From Bog-756 sp036513075 (lineage in GTDB: Bacteria > Actinomycetota > Acidimicrobiia > Acidimicrobiales > RAAP-2): DNA of 30,024 nt. Numbering within the stretch: the first letter of the stretch is position 1; the number at the start of each line of letters is the position of its first letter. The notes under the pieces are model-generated. The model did not search any database. It worked only from the letters and a program-made list of their open reading frames with translations, and was not told the DNA's origin. The stretch spans positions 1 through 30,024 of the forward strand of contig DATBZS010000009.1 in NCBI GenBank assembly GCA_036513075.1, given 5' to 3'. The position numbers and the translations under genes are program-made. Positions 15,143 to 22,576 of the stretch are shown piece by piece.

Positions 15143-16198
15143 TCAGCGCAGATGCTCGGCGGCTTTGCCCGTGTAGGCGGGAAGGTCGAGATAGGTGCGG
15201 ATGCCGGGAGGAGCGGCCACGACCGACGGCACCGCGCTCACACAGTGAGTTGCCGTGGCGACCACACCAGCGTTGCGGGCGAGGCCGGCGGCGATGGACT
15301 CTGGGTGCCACCCCCGGAAGGTGACCTTGGCCGGCGGGTCACCTGTTACCTCGACCTCGAACCGCTCGCCTTCAGGGCCGAATCCCCATGCCGGCTCGAG
15401 ATGCTGTTCGCCCATGAACCAGTTGGTGGCGACGGTGATGACCGGCTCATCGCGCACCGTCGCCACCCACCGGAACTTCTGTGCGGCGATGCGGCCGGGG
15501 GCGATCGGCCCGATGGGAGAGTCGATCGGGGCTGTCGCTGTGGCCACTTCGTGGGATACCGACAGATCGGGATCGAGGGCGAATCCGAGGGCATGACCCA
15601 CCATCCGAATGGACTGGCCGAACCCGTCGCCCAGGATGGCCGGCATCATCGACGCCTCGGCTTCGGCCGGCGTCTTGCCGAACAGCATGATGTCGCCGAC
15701 CACCCCGGGGGCGTCGTAGGTCCGGATGTCGGAGAACTCCTCCGCTCGAATATGGGTGATCGACTGGGACAGGGCCGACACCATCAAGGGGAACCGCTCG
15801 GTGATGCCGCCGGGATGGATGCCAGTGCCGTGGACGGAACTTCCGCCCGCCTTGCAGGCCGCCTCGATCGCTGATTCGTCGCGGCCCTCGGGGAAGAACC
15901 AATTGAGAGGTGTGACCACGTTGGCCCCGGACGCCAGGATCCGGACCACCACCGACGGGTCGGCCATGATCGGCGAATAGACGACGCAATCGGCCCCGAG
16001 GGCGAGCAGACCCTCGACGTCGTCGGTGGCTGCCACTCCGAGGGGGCCGATTCCGCACAGCTCACCGACGTCGACGCCGACCTTGTCCGGGCTGTGGACC
16101 CAGCACCCGACGAGCTCGAGGTCCGGGTGTGCCACGATGCCCGCCACCGCGGCGCGGCCGACCCCGCCCGTCGCCCACTGAATCACCTTGATGGCCAT
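15143..16198 (-). CDS. NAD(P)H-dependent amine dehydrogenase-like / DapB-fold oxidoreductase
   Basis: A 351-residue protein with an N-terminal Rossmann motif (KVIQWATGGVGRAAVAGIV) and the DapB-like continuation HPDLELVGCWVHSPDKVGVD. It then has GTGIHPGGITERFPL and EEFSDIRTYDAPGVV, typical of the family annotated as dihydrodipicolinate reductase-like or 2,4-diaminopentanoate dehydrogenase-like, widespread in mycobacteria and relatives. It is not a true DapB, being longer and lacking that domain's C-terminal signature. Natural substrates of most members are unknown. ATG 16198 has a strong GGGGGAGG site 8 bases upstream. It is likely co-transcribed with the LLM gene downstream, a pairing consistent with catabolic redox chemistry (inference). 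Confidence 0.8.
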   Translation of the reverse strand: MAIKVIQWATGGVGRAAVAGIVAHPDLELVGCWVHSPDKVGVDVGELCGIGPLGVAATDDVEGLLALGADCVVYSPIMADPSVVVRILASGANVVTPLNWFFPEGRDESAIEAACKAGGSSVHGTGIHPGGITERFPLMVSALSQSITHIRAEEFSDIRTYDAPGVVGDIMLFGKTPAEAEASMMPAILGDGFGQSIRMVGHALGFALDPDLSVSHEVATATAPIDSPIGPIAPGRIAAQKFRWVATVRDEPVITVATNWFMGEQHLEPAWGFGPEGERFEVEVTGDPPAKVTFRGWHPESIAAGLARNAGVVATATHCVSAVPSVVAAPPGIRTYLDLPAYTGKAAEHLR

Positions 16199-16332
16199 GT
16201 GGTCTACCTCCCCCAAAACAAGCTGGTGCCAGGTGCACCGCCGCCCGAGCGTAGGGCGCGCTGCTGCCTCGGCCCCGGTTTCGAATCCTCCCTGGTCAGG
16301 ACGGTGCCCGCCTCGTGAGCCTCGTCAGCCGC

Positions 16333-16350
16333 AACCCAGTGGGTTACAGT
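16333..16350 (+). promoter_or_regulatory. Palindrome overlapping a possible -10 box
   Basis: AACCCAGTGGGTT (16333-16345) is a 13-base palindrome with a one-base centre. It runs into TACAGT (16345-16350), a TAnnnT-type -10 candidate. No matching -35 is visible. It lies about 130 bases before the repeat-protein start, in the 279-base gap between that gene and the leftward amine-dehydrogenase-like gene. Operator function is inference. Confidence 0.3.
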
Positions 16351-16432
16351 TGCGGGGTCAGAGGTCCGCGGTTCGGGCAGGGCGCACGGGGGGTTTCCTC
16401 GACGCTGCACCCGGCCACGTGGGCAGGGCGCG

Positions 16433-16450
16433 TCCACCGGTCCCGGTGGA
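16433..16450 (+). promoter_or_regulatory. Leader hairpin before the repeat protein
   Basis: TCCACCG (16433-16439) and CGGTGGA (16444-16450) pair around GTCC, 27 bases upstream of the ATG at 16478. The core CACCGGTCCCGGTG is identical to that at 11494-11507, while the outer base pairs differ. It could be a leader hairpin or shared operator. Confidence 0.4.
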
Positions 16451-16477
16451 GTCGCCCAGGTGCGAAGGGGCACGGGA

Positions 16478-18067
16478 ATGAACAGCTGGCTGCAGGCGAT
16501 GAAGCAGTGGACCAAGTGGCTCATGGGTGACGCCCCGGTGCCCGATGGTCGCTCCAAGGCCATGCTGACCGGTACCGTGGCCGCGGTGGCCGTGATAGCC
16601 GTGGGCGTGCCCGCCGCCATCCCGTCCAGCTCCTCGGCCAACGCCGCCGCCCACCAACCGACCTCCGCAGGCGCGGACGCGTCGTCCACGCAGTACACGG
16701 TGCCGCCCACGATCCCGAAGGTCGCCCCCCGGTCGGCGGTCTTCGGCTCGGGTGCACCGACGACGACCACCATCGCTAGTTCCTCTGGCTTCAACCCGTA
16801 CATTTCGGGGGCCGCCACCGGCACCGGAAGCAGCAAGGGCGAAAAGACGACCCCGGCGACCGGCGCCCTTCCGGTGGGCGCTCCGCTGACCGCCGCGCCG
16901 GCGACCACCTCGGCCCCGACAGCCCCTACGGCCGCCGCCATCGCCGTGCCGCCTTCGACCCCGGTCGTAGCCGCACCTGCAACCTTGCCGATCGATCCGA
17001 TCACCGATCTGGTGACCCCGCCTCCGCCGGCTCCGCTAGTCACGGGTGCCGCCGCCTTCGTGAATTCGGCACTCGTGACCTGGAAGCCGCCGGCCAGCAC
17101 CACGGCGACCGGGTACGACGTCTTCGTAGGTTTCGGCCCCGGTCTCGAGTTCCCGGTCGCGCTGAACGGTGCCAACCCGGTGGTCGGCAACTCGTATCTG
17201 GTCACCGGACTCACCCCTGGAAACACCTACTACTTCACCGTCAAGGCCCGCACCGCCGACGTCTCCTCGACCCCCTCCAACGAGGTGTCGGCCATCCCGT
17301 TCAACACATACACGCCACTCGGCACGCTGTTCGGTCCGATCATCTCCATGGCCTCGACGGCTGACGGCACCGGCTACTGGCTCGCCACCGCCACCGGCGC
17401 CTTGTCGGTCCACGGCTCGGCCGCCGAGCTCGGCGACACCTCCTCCGAAGGCCTGGCCGCCCCGATCGTCAAGGTGGTCGCCGACCCGAGGGGTGCCGGC
17501 TACTGGGAGGTGGCCGCCGACGGCGGCATCTTCGCCTATGGCACGGCTCCGTTCGAAGGGGCCGCTTCGAGCATCACCCTCGACTCGCCGATCGTCGACA
17601 TGGTCCCGACGGCCGACGGCCTCGGTTACTGGGAGGTCGCCTCCGACGGCGGTGTCTTCGCCTACGGCGACGCCGCGTTCGCCGGCTCGTTGGGCGGGAC
17701 CACTCAGGCCGCCCCGACGGTCGGCCTGGCCGCCGACACTGCCACCGGTGGCTATTGGCTGGTCTCGGCCAATGGCACGGTCAGTGCGTACAACGCCCCG
17801 ACCCTCGGGCCCGCGGCGACCGACCTGCCGCCTGCGCCGGTGGTCGGTGTCGCTGCCACCTCTGATGGCAACGGCTTCTGGGAGGTATCCCGCACGGGCA
17901 GCGTGTACGCCTACGGCGATGCCCCATTCCAGGGTCCGGACGCGGCCCTCGACCCAGCGGCACCGATCGATTCCATCACCGCCCAGCCGGGCACCGGCGG
18001 GTATTGGCTGGCCGGGGTGGACGGCGGTGTCTTCGCCTACGGCGCCGCCTTCTACGGCGCCGGCTGA
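16478..18067 (+). CDS. Secreted/anchored FnIII protein with six GYW...G-A-Y-G repeats
   Basis: A 529-residue probable cell-surface protein. A cytoplasmic N-terminus is followed by one hydrophobic segment (about 29-48, TGTVAAVAVIAVGVPAAIP). Next is a long Ser/Thr/Ala/Pro-rich low-complexity linker (about 50-185), then a fibronectin type III domain (about 186-274, with SALVTWKPPAS and LTPGNTYYFTVKA). Six repeats follow, with G-Y/F-W at 299, 341, 383, 425, 466 and 508, a period of 42 residues, best seen as GYWEVASDGGVFAYGDAAF. This period and the aromatic/Gly pattern suggest a beta-propeller. Function is unknown; adhesion or polymer binding is plausible. ATG 16478 has AAGGGG 8 bases upstream. 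Confidence 0.82.
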   Translation: MNSWLQAMKQWTKWLMGDAPVPDGRSKAMLTGTVAAVAVIAVGVPAAIPSSSSANAAAHQPTSAGADASSTQYTVPPTIPKVAPRSAVFGSGAPTTTTIASSSGFNPYISGAATGTGSSKGEKTTPATGALPVGAPLTAAPATTSAPTAPTAAAIAVPPSTPVVAAPATLPIDPITDLVTPPPPAPLVTGAAAFVNSALVTWKPPASTTATGYDVFVGFGPGLEFPVALNGANPVVGNSYLVTGLTPGNTYYFTVKARTADVSSTPSNEVSAIPFNTYTPLGTLFGPIISMASTADGTGYWLATATGALSVHGSAAELGDTSSEGLAAPIVKVVADPRGAGYWEVAADGGIFAYGTAPFEGAASSITLDSPIVDMVPTADGLGYWEVASDGGVFAYGDAAFAGSLGGTTQAAPTVGLAADTATGGYWLVSANGTVSAYNAPTLGPAATDLPPAPVVGVAATSDGNGFWEVSRTGSVYAYGDAPFQGPDAALDPAAPIDSITAQPGTGGYWLAGVDGGVFAYGAAFYGAG

Positions 18068-18157
18068 CCTCCGTCACCTGGGCCACTGGGATAGCGGCCC
18101 CGCCTGCAGTCACCTGCTGAACGACCACCGGTTGGTAGCGTCTCGCACGATGCCCAG

Positions 18158-19015
18158 ATGACCGACGACGCTGCGCCGACGGGCGACTTCCACGACCCGG
18201 AGGCACCCGGGCACTCGGACACCACGCCCCAGTGGGCCACGGCCCAACAGCGGGTCACGCAGATGGTCCGCAACTTTGAGGACCCGTCCCAGGAGTGGCG
18301 ACGACTGTGCGCCGAAGTGGTCGGCACCTTCTTCCTCGTCCTGGTGGCGGCCGGAGGGCCGATGGTCGACCATGCCTTCCCGGGTTCGGTGGGCCGGGCC
18401 GCGGCCGTCGTCGCTCCGGGACTCATGGTCATGGCCGTCATCCTCTCCATGGGCAAGGTGTCGGGTGCCCACCTCAACCCCGCGGTCACCATCGCCTTCT
18501 CCCTCCGCCGGGACTTCCCGTGGCGGAGGGTGCCGGCCTACGTGATCGCCCAGCTCATCGGCGCCCTACTGGCCGCATGGTTCCTCCAGGTCGTAGTCCA
18601 CGTGTCGGCCCACTACGGCTCGAACTACCCCGGTGTCCGGGTCACGGCGGTGGACGCCTTCCTGATGGAGTCCGTGCTGACCCTCGGACTGGTCGGCGTG
18701 ATCCTGGGCACGGCCTCGGGTGCCCAGCAGGTGGGCCTGTTCGGTGCCATCGGAGTCGGGGGCTACATCGCCCTGGCCGGCCTGTGGTCGAGCCCGATCT
18801 CGGGTGCGTCCATGAACCCGGTGCGGACGCTCGGGCCCGACATCGTGTCGACCGACTTCACCTCGTGGTGGGTCTACCTGGCCGGCCCGCTGATCGGGGC
18901 GGTGCTTGCCGTCGGAGTGGCGTACCTCCTGAGAGGTCCGGGCGGGGGCACGTCCGGTTCGCTCGCCGCCCAGGGCAGCATCAATCCCAAGATCAGCCGG
19001 CCGGGCAAGGCCTGA
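18158..19015 (+). CDS. Aquaporin / MIP-family channel with a variant second NPA box
   Basis: A 285-residue six-helix major intrinsic protein. After a hydrophilic N-terminal extension of about 45 residues it shows CAEVVGTFFLVLVAAGG (helix 1), the first half-helix motif SGAHLNPAV (NPA 107-109), and the second half-helix GASMNPVRTLGP. There NPA is replaced by NPV (220-222), with the selectivity Arg at 223 kept. It would conduct water or small neutral solutes such as glycerol; selectivity cannot be settled. ATG 18158 gives the full protein, and no strong ribosome binding site is seen. It follows the repeat protein by 90 bases and converges with the amine oxidase-like gene. Confidence 0.88.
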   Translation: MTDDAAPTGDFHDPEAPGHSDTTPQWATAQQRVTQMVRNFEDPSQEWRRLCAEVVGTFFLVLVAAGGPMVDHAFPGSVGRAAAVVAPGLMVMAVILSMGKVSGAHLNPAVTIAFSLRRDFPWRRVPAYVIAQLIGALLAAWFLQVVVHVSAHYGSNYPGVRVTAVDAFLMESVLTLGLVGVILGTASGAQQVGLFGAIGVGGYIALAGLWSSPISGASMNPVRTLGPDIVSTDFTSWWVYLAGPLIGAVLAVGVAYLLRGPGGGTSGSLAAQGSINPKISRPGKA

Positions 19016-19060
19016 GGGTTCGACGTCCGGTAGTCGCTCACGTGGACCGGTCGGCGAGCC

Positions 19061-20464
19061 TCAACCACCGACGAGCTTGGACAGGGCGGCGGCATGCCAG
19101 GTGGCCCGTCCCTTGCGGTCTTCGGCCCGGTCCGCGCCGCCAGCCAGGCGCAGCCCGGCATTGATGCCCAGATAGCGAAACGGCTCGGGCTCCCACTTCT
19201 TCGAGCGGTGATTCACCCATGGGAGCGTGGTCAGGTCGGTGGACTCGCCCAGGATCAGGTCGCGCAGCGTGCGGCCGGCCAGGTTGGTGGTCGACAGGCC
19301 GTCCCCCACGTACCCACCGGCCCAGGCCATGCGGGTGGCACCGTCGATGCCCACCGACGAGAACCAGTCGCGGGCGATGCCCAACGGACCGCCCCAGGCA
19401 TGGGTGACCTCGACGTCGGCCAGGGCCGGGAACAGCTCGACGAGTGTCCGCCGGAGCGCCTCGTGGACACCGGCGTCACGGTCGAATTCGGACCGGATCA
19501 TTGACCCCAGGTGATAGGGGGCGCCGCGGCCGCCGAAGGCCATCCGGCCGTCCTGCGTCCGCTGCCCGTAGATGACGAGGTGGCGGTGGTCGGCGAACGT
19601 CTCCCGCGCCGCCAGGCCGGCCTCGGCCCAGAACGCATCGGGCAGGGGCTCGGTGGCGATCATGAGCGAGTACACCGGCACCAGGTCGCGCTCGTGTCCG
19701 GCCAGGGTGCGGGTGTAGCCCTCGGTGGCCCGCACTACGGTGCCGGCTCGAACCGTTCCCCGGTCGGTGGACACCACTCCTGGGGCGATGGAGTGCACCT
19801 CGGTCTGCTCGAAGAGGATCACGCCGCGGCGCTCGACCACATCGGCCAGTCCGCGGACGAGGCGGGCCGGGTCGACGGCGGCGCAGTGCGGCGTGTAAGT
19901 CCCGCCGAGCACGTCGGTGGCTCCCACCCGGGCCTGTGCTTCGGCGGGGGAGAGGAAGGCCAGGTCGTCCTCTCCGACGCCGCGCCCCCTGGCCTCGGCG
20001 ATCTCCTCGTGGGTCCGTTGCAGCTGGGCCGGGGTGCGGGCCAGCACCACGGTGCCGCCCTGGTGGAATCCGCAGTCGATACCCTCGGCAGCGGTGATCC
20101 GGCCGATCTCGCGGACCGTCTCCTGCATGGCCACGCGCTGGCGCCATCCCGCGCCCGGGCCTGACACCTTGTCGAGCGTCGCCTCCGACACGCTGAAGAG
20201 CGCCGAGCACCAGCCGCCGTTGCGCCCCGACGCGCCGAATCCGACGACGTCGCGCTCGAGCACGGCGATGCGCAGGCTGTCGTCGGCCTGGCTCAGGTAG
20301 TAGGCCGTCCACAGGCCGGTGAGACCGCCGCCGACGATGGCGACGTCCACCTCGAGGTCACCGGGAAGCCCCGGGCGGACCGTGAGATCGCCGGGCAGCC
20401 CGTCCCACCAGAGGGAGAGGTGCCGGTAGCGCTCGCCCGACGGCGGGTTCAGATCTGCTTCCAC
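19061..20464 (-). CDS. FAD-dependent amine oxidase-like protein (DAO family, PuuB-like)
   Basis: A 467-residue D-amino-acid-oxidase-fold flavoprotein similar to gamma-glutamylputrescine oxidases. FAD-binding GGGLTG is at 45-50 in VAIVGGGLTGLWTAYYL. The GFGASGRNGGWCSA block follows, and near the C-terminus AWAGGYVGDGLSTTNLAGRT contacts FAD. It would oxidatively deaminate an amine or N-methyl/glutamyl-amine to an aldehyde. The only good start is GTG 20464, 16 bases inside the end of the aminotransferase gene, with GAGG almost abutting, so translation is probably coupled. It is third in the Lrp-aminotransferase-oxidase operon. No PuuA-like glutamate-putrescine ligase is present here, so the glutamylated route is not established. 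Confidence 0.85.
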   Translation of the reverse strand: MEADLNPPSGERYRHLSLWWDGLPGDLTVRPGLPGDLEVDVAIVGGGLTGLWTAYYLSQADDSLRIAVLERDVVGFGASGRNGGWCSALFSVSEATLDKVSGPGAGWRQRVAMQETVREIGRITAAEGIDCGFHQGGTVVLARTPAQLQRTHEEIAEARGRGVGEDDLAFLSPAEAQARVGATDVLGGTYTPHCAAVDPARLVRGLADVVERRGVILFEQTEVHSIAPGVVSTDRGTVRAGTVVRATEGYTRTLAGHERDLVPVYSLMIATEPLPDAFWAEAGLAARETFADHRHLVIYGQRTQDGRMAFGGRGAPYHLGSMIRSEFDRDAGVHEALRRTLVELFPALADVEVTHAWGGPLGIARDWFSSVGIDGATRMAWAGGYVGDGLSTTNLAGRTLRDLILGESTDLTTLPWVNHRSKKWEPEPFRYLGINAGLRLAGGADRAEDRKGRATWHAAALSKLVGG

Positions 20465-21819
20465 GCCTCGGTCAGGACGGACCGCAGGCGGGACGTGATG
20501 TACTCGAACTCCTCAGGCCCGCAGGTGAGCGGAGGGGCGAGCTGGATCACCGGATCGCCACGGTCGTCGGCCCGGCAGACGAGCCCGGACTCGTAAAGGG
20601 CGCCCGAGAGGAAGCCGCGCAGCAGGCGCTCGGCCTCATCGTCGTTGAAAGTCTCCTTGGTATCCTTGTCCTTGACCATCTCGATGCCGTAGAAGTACCC
20701 GGCGCCGCGGACGTCGCCCACGATGGGCAGGTCCCGCAACGTATCGAGCGACGCCCTGAACTCGGCCTCGTGCTCGCGCACGTTGTCCAGGATCCCCTCC
20801 TTCTCGAATACGTCGATGTTGGCCAGGGCGACCGCCGCGCTGACCGGGTGCCCGGCGAACGTGATGCCGTGCAGGAAGCTCGACCCGGCGAGGAACGGCT
20901 CGATGATCCGGTCGCTCACGGCGAGTGCACCCATCGGCGAGTACCCGCTGGTGAGTCCCTTGGCCATTGTGATCATGTCGGGCACGTAGTCGTAACGCTC
21001 GGAGCCGAAGAAGTTGCCGAGGCGACCCCAGGCGCAGATGACCTCGTCGGAGACGAGCAGGACGCCGTAGCGGTCGCAGATCTCGCGCACTCGTTGGAAG
21101 TAGCCGGGTGGCGGGGGGAAGCAGCCGCCGGCGTTCTGCACCGGCTCCAGGAATACGGCGGCCACCGTCTCGGGTCCCTCGGACAGGATTGCCTGCTCGA
21201 TGGCATCGGCGGCCCAGCGGCCGAATGCCTCGACGTCGTCCTCGAAATATGGGGCCCGGTAGAAGTTGGTGTTGGGGACCTTGAAGGCGCCGGGCACCAG
21301 GGGCTCGAATGGTGCGCGGATCTCGGTGACTCCGGTGATGGACAGGGCACCCATGGTGGCGCCGTGGTAGGCGATGTCCCGGCTGATGACCTTGTAGCGC
21401 TCGGGCTGTCCGATCAGCTTGAAATACTGGCGGGCCAGCTTCCACGCCGACTCGACAGCTTCGGAGCCGCCCGTGGTGAAGAAGATCCGGTTGAGGTCGC
21501 CAGGGGTGAGTTCAGAGATCTTCTCGGCCAGCTCGACGGCCTTCGGGTGGGCGTAGCTCCACACCGGGAAGTAGGCGAGCTTGGCCGCCTGCTCGGCTCC
21601 AGCCTCGACGAGCTCCATCCGTCCATGGCCGAGCTGGCTGGTGAACAGGCCGGACAGGCCGTCGAGGTAGCGCTTGCCGTGCTGGTCGTAGACCCACACT
21701 CCCTCGCCCCGGACGATCACCGGGATCTCCTGACGGGTGTCGTCCGACATCCGGGTGAAGTGCATCCACAGGTGACGATGGGCGCTCTCCTGTAGGGCCT
21801 GGTTCGAGTACTCGGTCAT
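20449..21819 (-). CDS. Class III (omega-amine:pyruvate-type) aminotransferase
   Basis: A 456-residue PLP-dependent fold-type I transaminase. It has LDGLSGLFTSQLGHGR near the N-terminus, FFTTGGSEAVESAWKLARQY for phosphate binding, YHGATMGALSITG, Asp258 in LLVSDEVICAWGR, and the Schiff-base lysine K287 in MITMAKGLTSGYSPMGA. Relatives use putrescine, other omega-amines or beta-alanine as donors, with pyruvate as acceptor. ATG 21819 overlaps the Lrp stop as ATGA and has GGGGGA 4 bases upstream; another ATG at 21831 is possible. Linkage to an Lrp regulator, an amine oxidase-like protein and a divergent aminobutyraldehyde-type dehydrogenase supports amine catabolism. The donor is inferred. Confidence 0.88.
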   Translation of the reverse strand: MTEYSNQALQESAHRHLWMHFTRMSDDTRQEIPVIVRGEGVWVYDQHGKRYLDGLSGLFTSQLGHGRMELVEAGAEQAAKLAYFPVWSYAHPKAVELAEKISELTPGDLNRIFFTTGGSEAVESAWKLARQYFKLIGQPERYKVISRDIAYHGATMGALSITGVTEIRAPFEPLVPGAFKVPNTNFYRAPYFEDDVEAFGRWAADAIEQAILSEGPETVAAVFLEPVQNAGGCFPPPPGYFQRVREICDRYGVLLVSDEVICAWGRLGNFFGSERYDYVPDMITMAKGLTSGYSPMGALAVSDRIIEPFLAGSSFLHGITFAGHPVSAAVALANIDVFEKEGILDNVREHEAEFRASLDTLRDLPIVGDVRGAGYFYGIEMVKDKDTKETFNDDEAERLLRGFLSGALYESGLVCRADDRGDPVIQLAPPLTCGPEEFEYITSRLRSVLTEAWKQI

Positions 21820-22295
21820 CGGGTCCCCCATGTGTAGGTCTGCTTCTTCAACTTCAGATACATGAACATCTCGGTCTCCCGCACGCCCGGTATTTGGCGG
21901 ATCACACCGTTCAGGAGTTCGAGCATCCGGTCCTCGTCCTCGCACACCAGCTCCACGAGGATGTCGTACTCGCCGGCCACCATCACCACGTAGTCGATGG
22001 CGTCCACGGCGGCGAGGGCGTCCGCCACCTCACGGGCGTCGCCGTTGGCCCGGATCCCGACCATGGCCTGGCTCCGGAAGCCGATCTGCAGCGGATCGGT
22101 GACCGCCACGATTTGCATGATTCCGGCATCGCGCATCTTCTGGACGCGCTGGCGGACTGCGGCCTCCGACAGGCCTACGGCTTCGGCGATCGACCCGTAG
22201 GTGCGGCGGCCGTCCTGCTGGAGCTGCTCGACGATCGCCTTGTTGACGTCATCCAGGAGCCCGGCGATCGATGACGCCGGCACGGGCCCCGTCAC
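21816..22295 (-). CDS. Lrp/AsnC-family transcriptional regulator
   Basis: A 159-residue Lrp/AsnC protein. The N-terminal winged helix-turn-helix spans about residues 30-60 (TYGSIAEAVGLSEAAVRQRV). The RAM ligand-binding and oligomerisation domain spans about 75-150, with VVMVAGEYDILVELVCED and IRQIPGVRETEMFMYLKL. The start is GTG 22295; a second GTG four codons in is possible. It is the first gene of a tightly overlapping operon (ATGA with the aminotransferase) and is divergent from the aldehyde dehydrogenase. It most likely senses an amine or amino acid and controls both directions from the 22.4-kb intergenic region. Confidence 0.92.
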   Translation of the reverse strand: MTGPVPASSIAGLLDDVNKAIVEQLQQDGRRTYGSIAEAVGLSEAAVRQRVQKMRDAGIMQIVAVTDPLQIGFRSQAMVGIRANGDAREVADALAAVDAIDYVVMVAGEYDILVELVCEDEDRMLELLNGVIRQIPGVRETEMFMYLKLKKQTYTWGTR

Positions 22296-22379
22296 GACCG
22301 ACGCTCCAGCGTCAGTAGGGAGGGGGCGCCCAACGCTGCGCCGTGGTGGTCGTTGTGCATCGTCATACCCGATCAGGTT

Positions 22380-22460
22380 TAGCAGTTAACGCACAGTTAA
22401 CGTGGATTCCTCGGCAAAAACAAGCGGTTTCCGTAGCAGTTAACAGAAAGTTTTCAGAAA
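22380..22460. promoter_or_regulatory. AT-rich operator region with phased AGTTAAC boxes
   Basis: AGTTAAC occurs three times: 22384-22390, 22395-22401 and 22438-22444, each containing the palindrome GTTAAC. The longer TAGCAGTTAAC is repeated at 22380 and 22434. Offsets of 11 and 43 bases put all three on roughly one helical face. CAGAAA is also repeated 11 bases apart (22444 and 22455). This AT-rich block stands out in a GC-rich window. It lies between the divergent Lrp and aldehyde dehydrogenase genes, the expected place for binding by an Lrp oligomer. Binding itself is inference. Confidence 0.6.
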
Positions 22461-22514
22461 TCACTTGTCAGGCCCGGCTTCATGGGCAACTATGACTCTC
22501 ACTTGGCAGGCCCG
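22461..22514 (+). repeat. 16-bp imperfect direct repeat upstream of the ALDH
   Basis: TCACTTGTCAGGCCCG (22461-22476) recurs as TCACTTGGCAGGCCCG (22499-22514) with one mismatch, 38 bases apart. Each holds a -35-like hexamer (TTGTCA, TTGGCA). TATGAC at 22491-22496 could be a -10 box, though its distance to the first hexamer (20 bases) is long. It may be a promoter duplication or a second operator pair. Confidence 0.35.
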
Positions 22515-22576
22515 CCTGCCCGTGCACGTTCGACGGGTGGTCCGTCGACGACGAGACGAGATCCTGGGGAGGACCA

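Noticed and set aside
16276..16297. TTTCGAATCC, resembling a tRNA T-loop
   Set aside because: The flanking bases do not form a T-stem on either strand, and no acceptor, D or anticodon arm fits around it.
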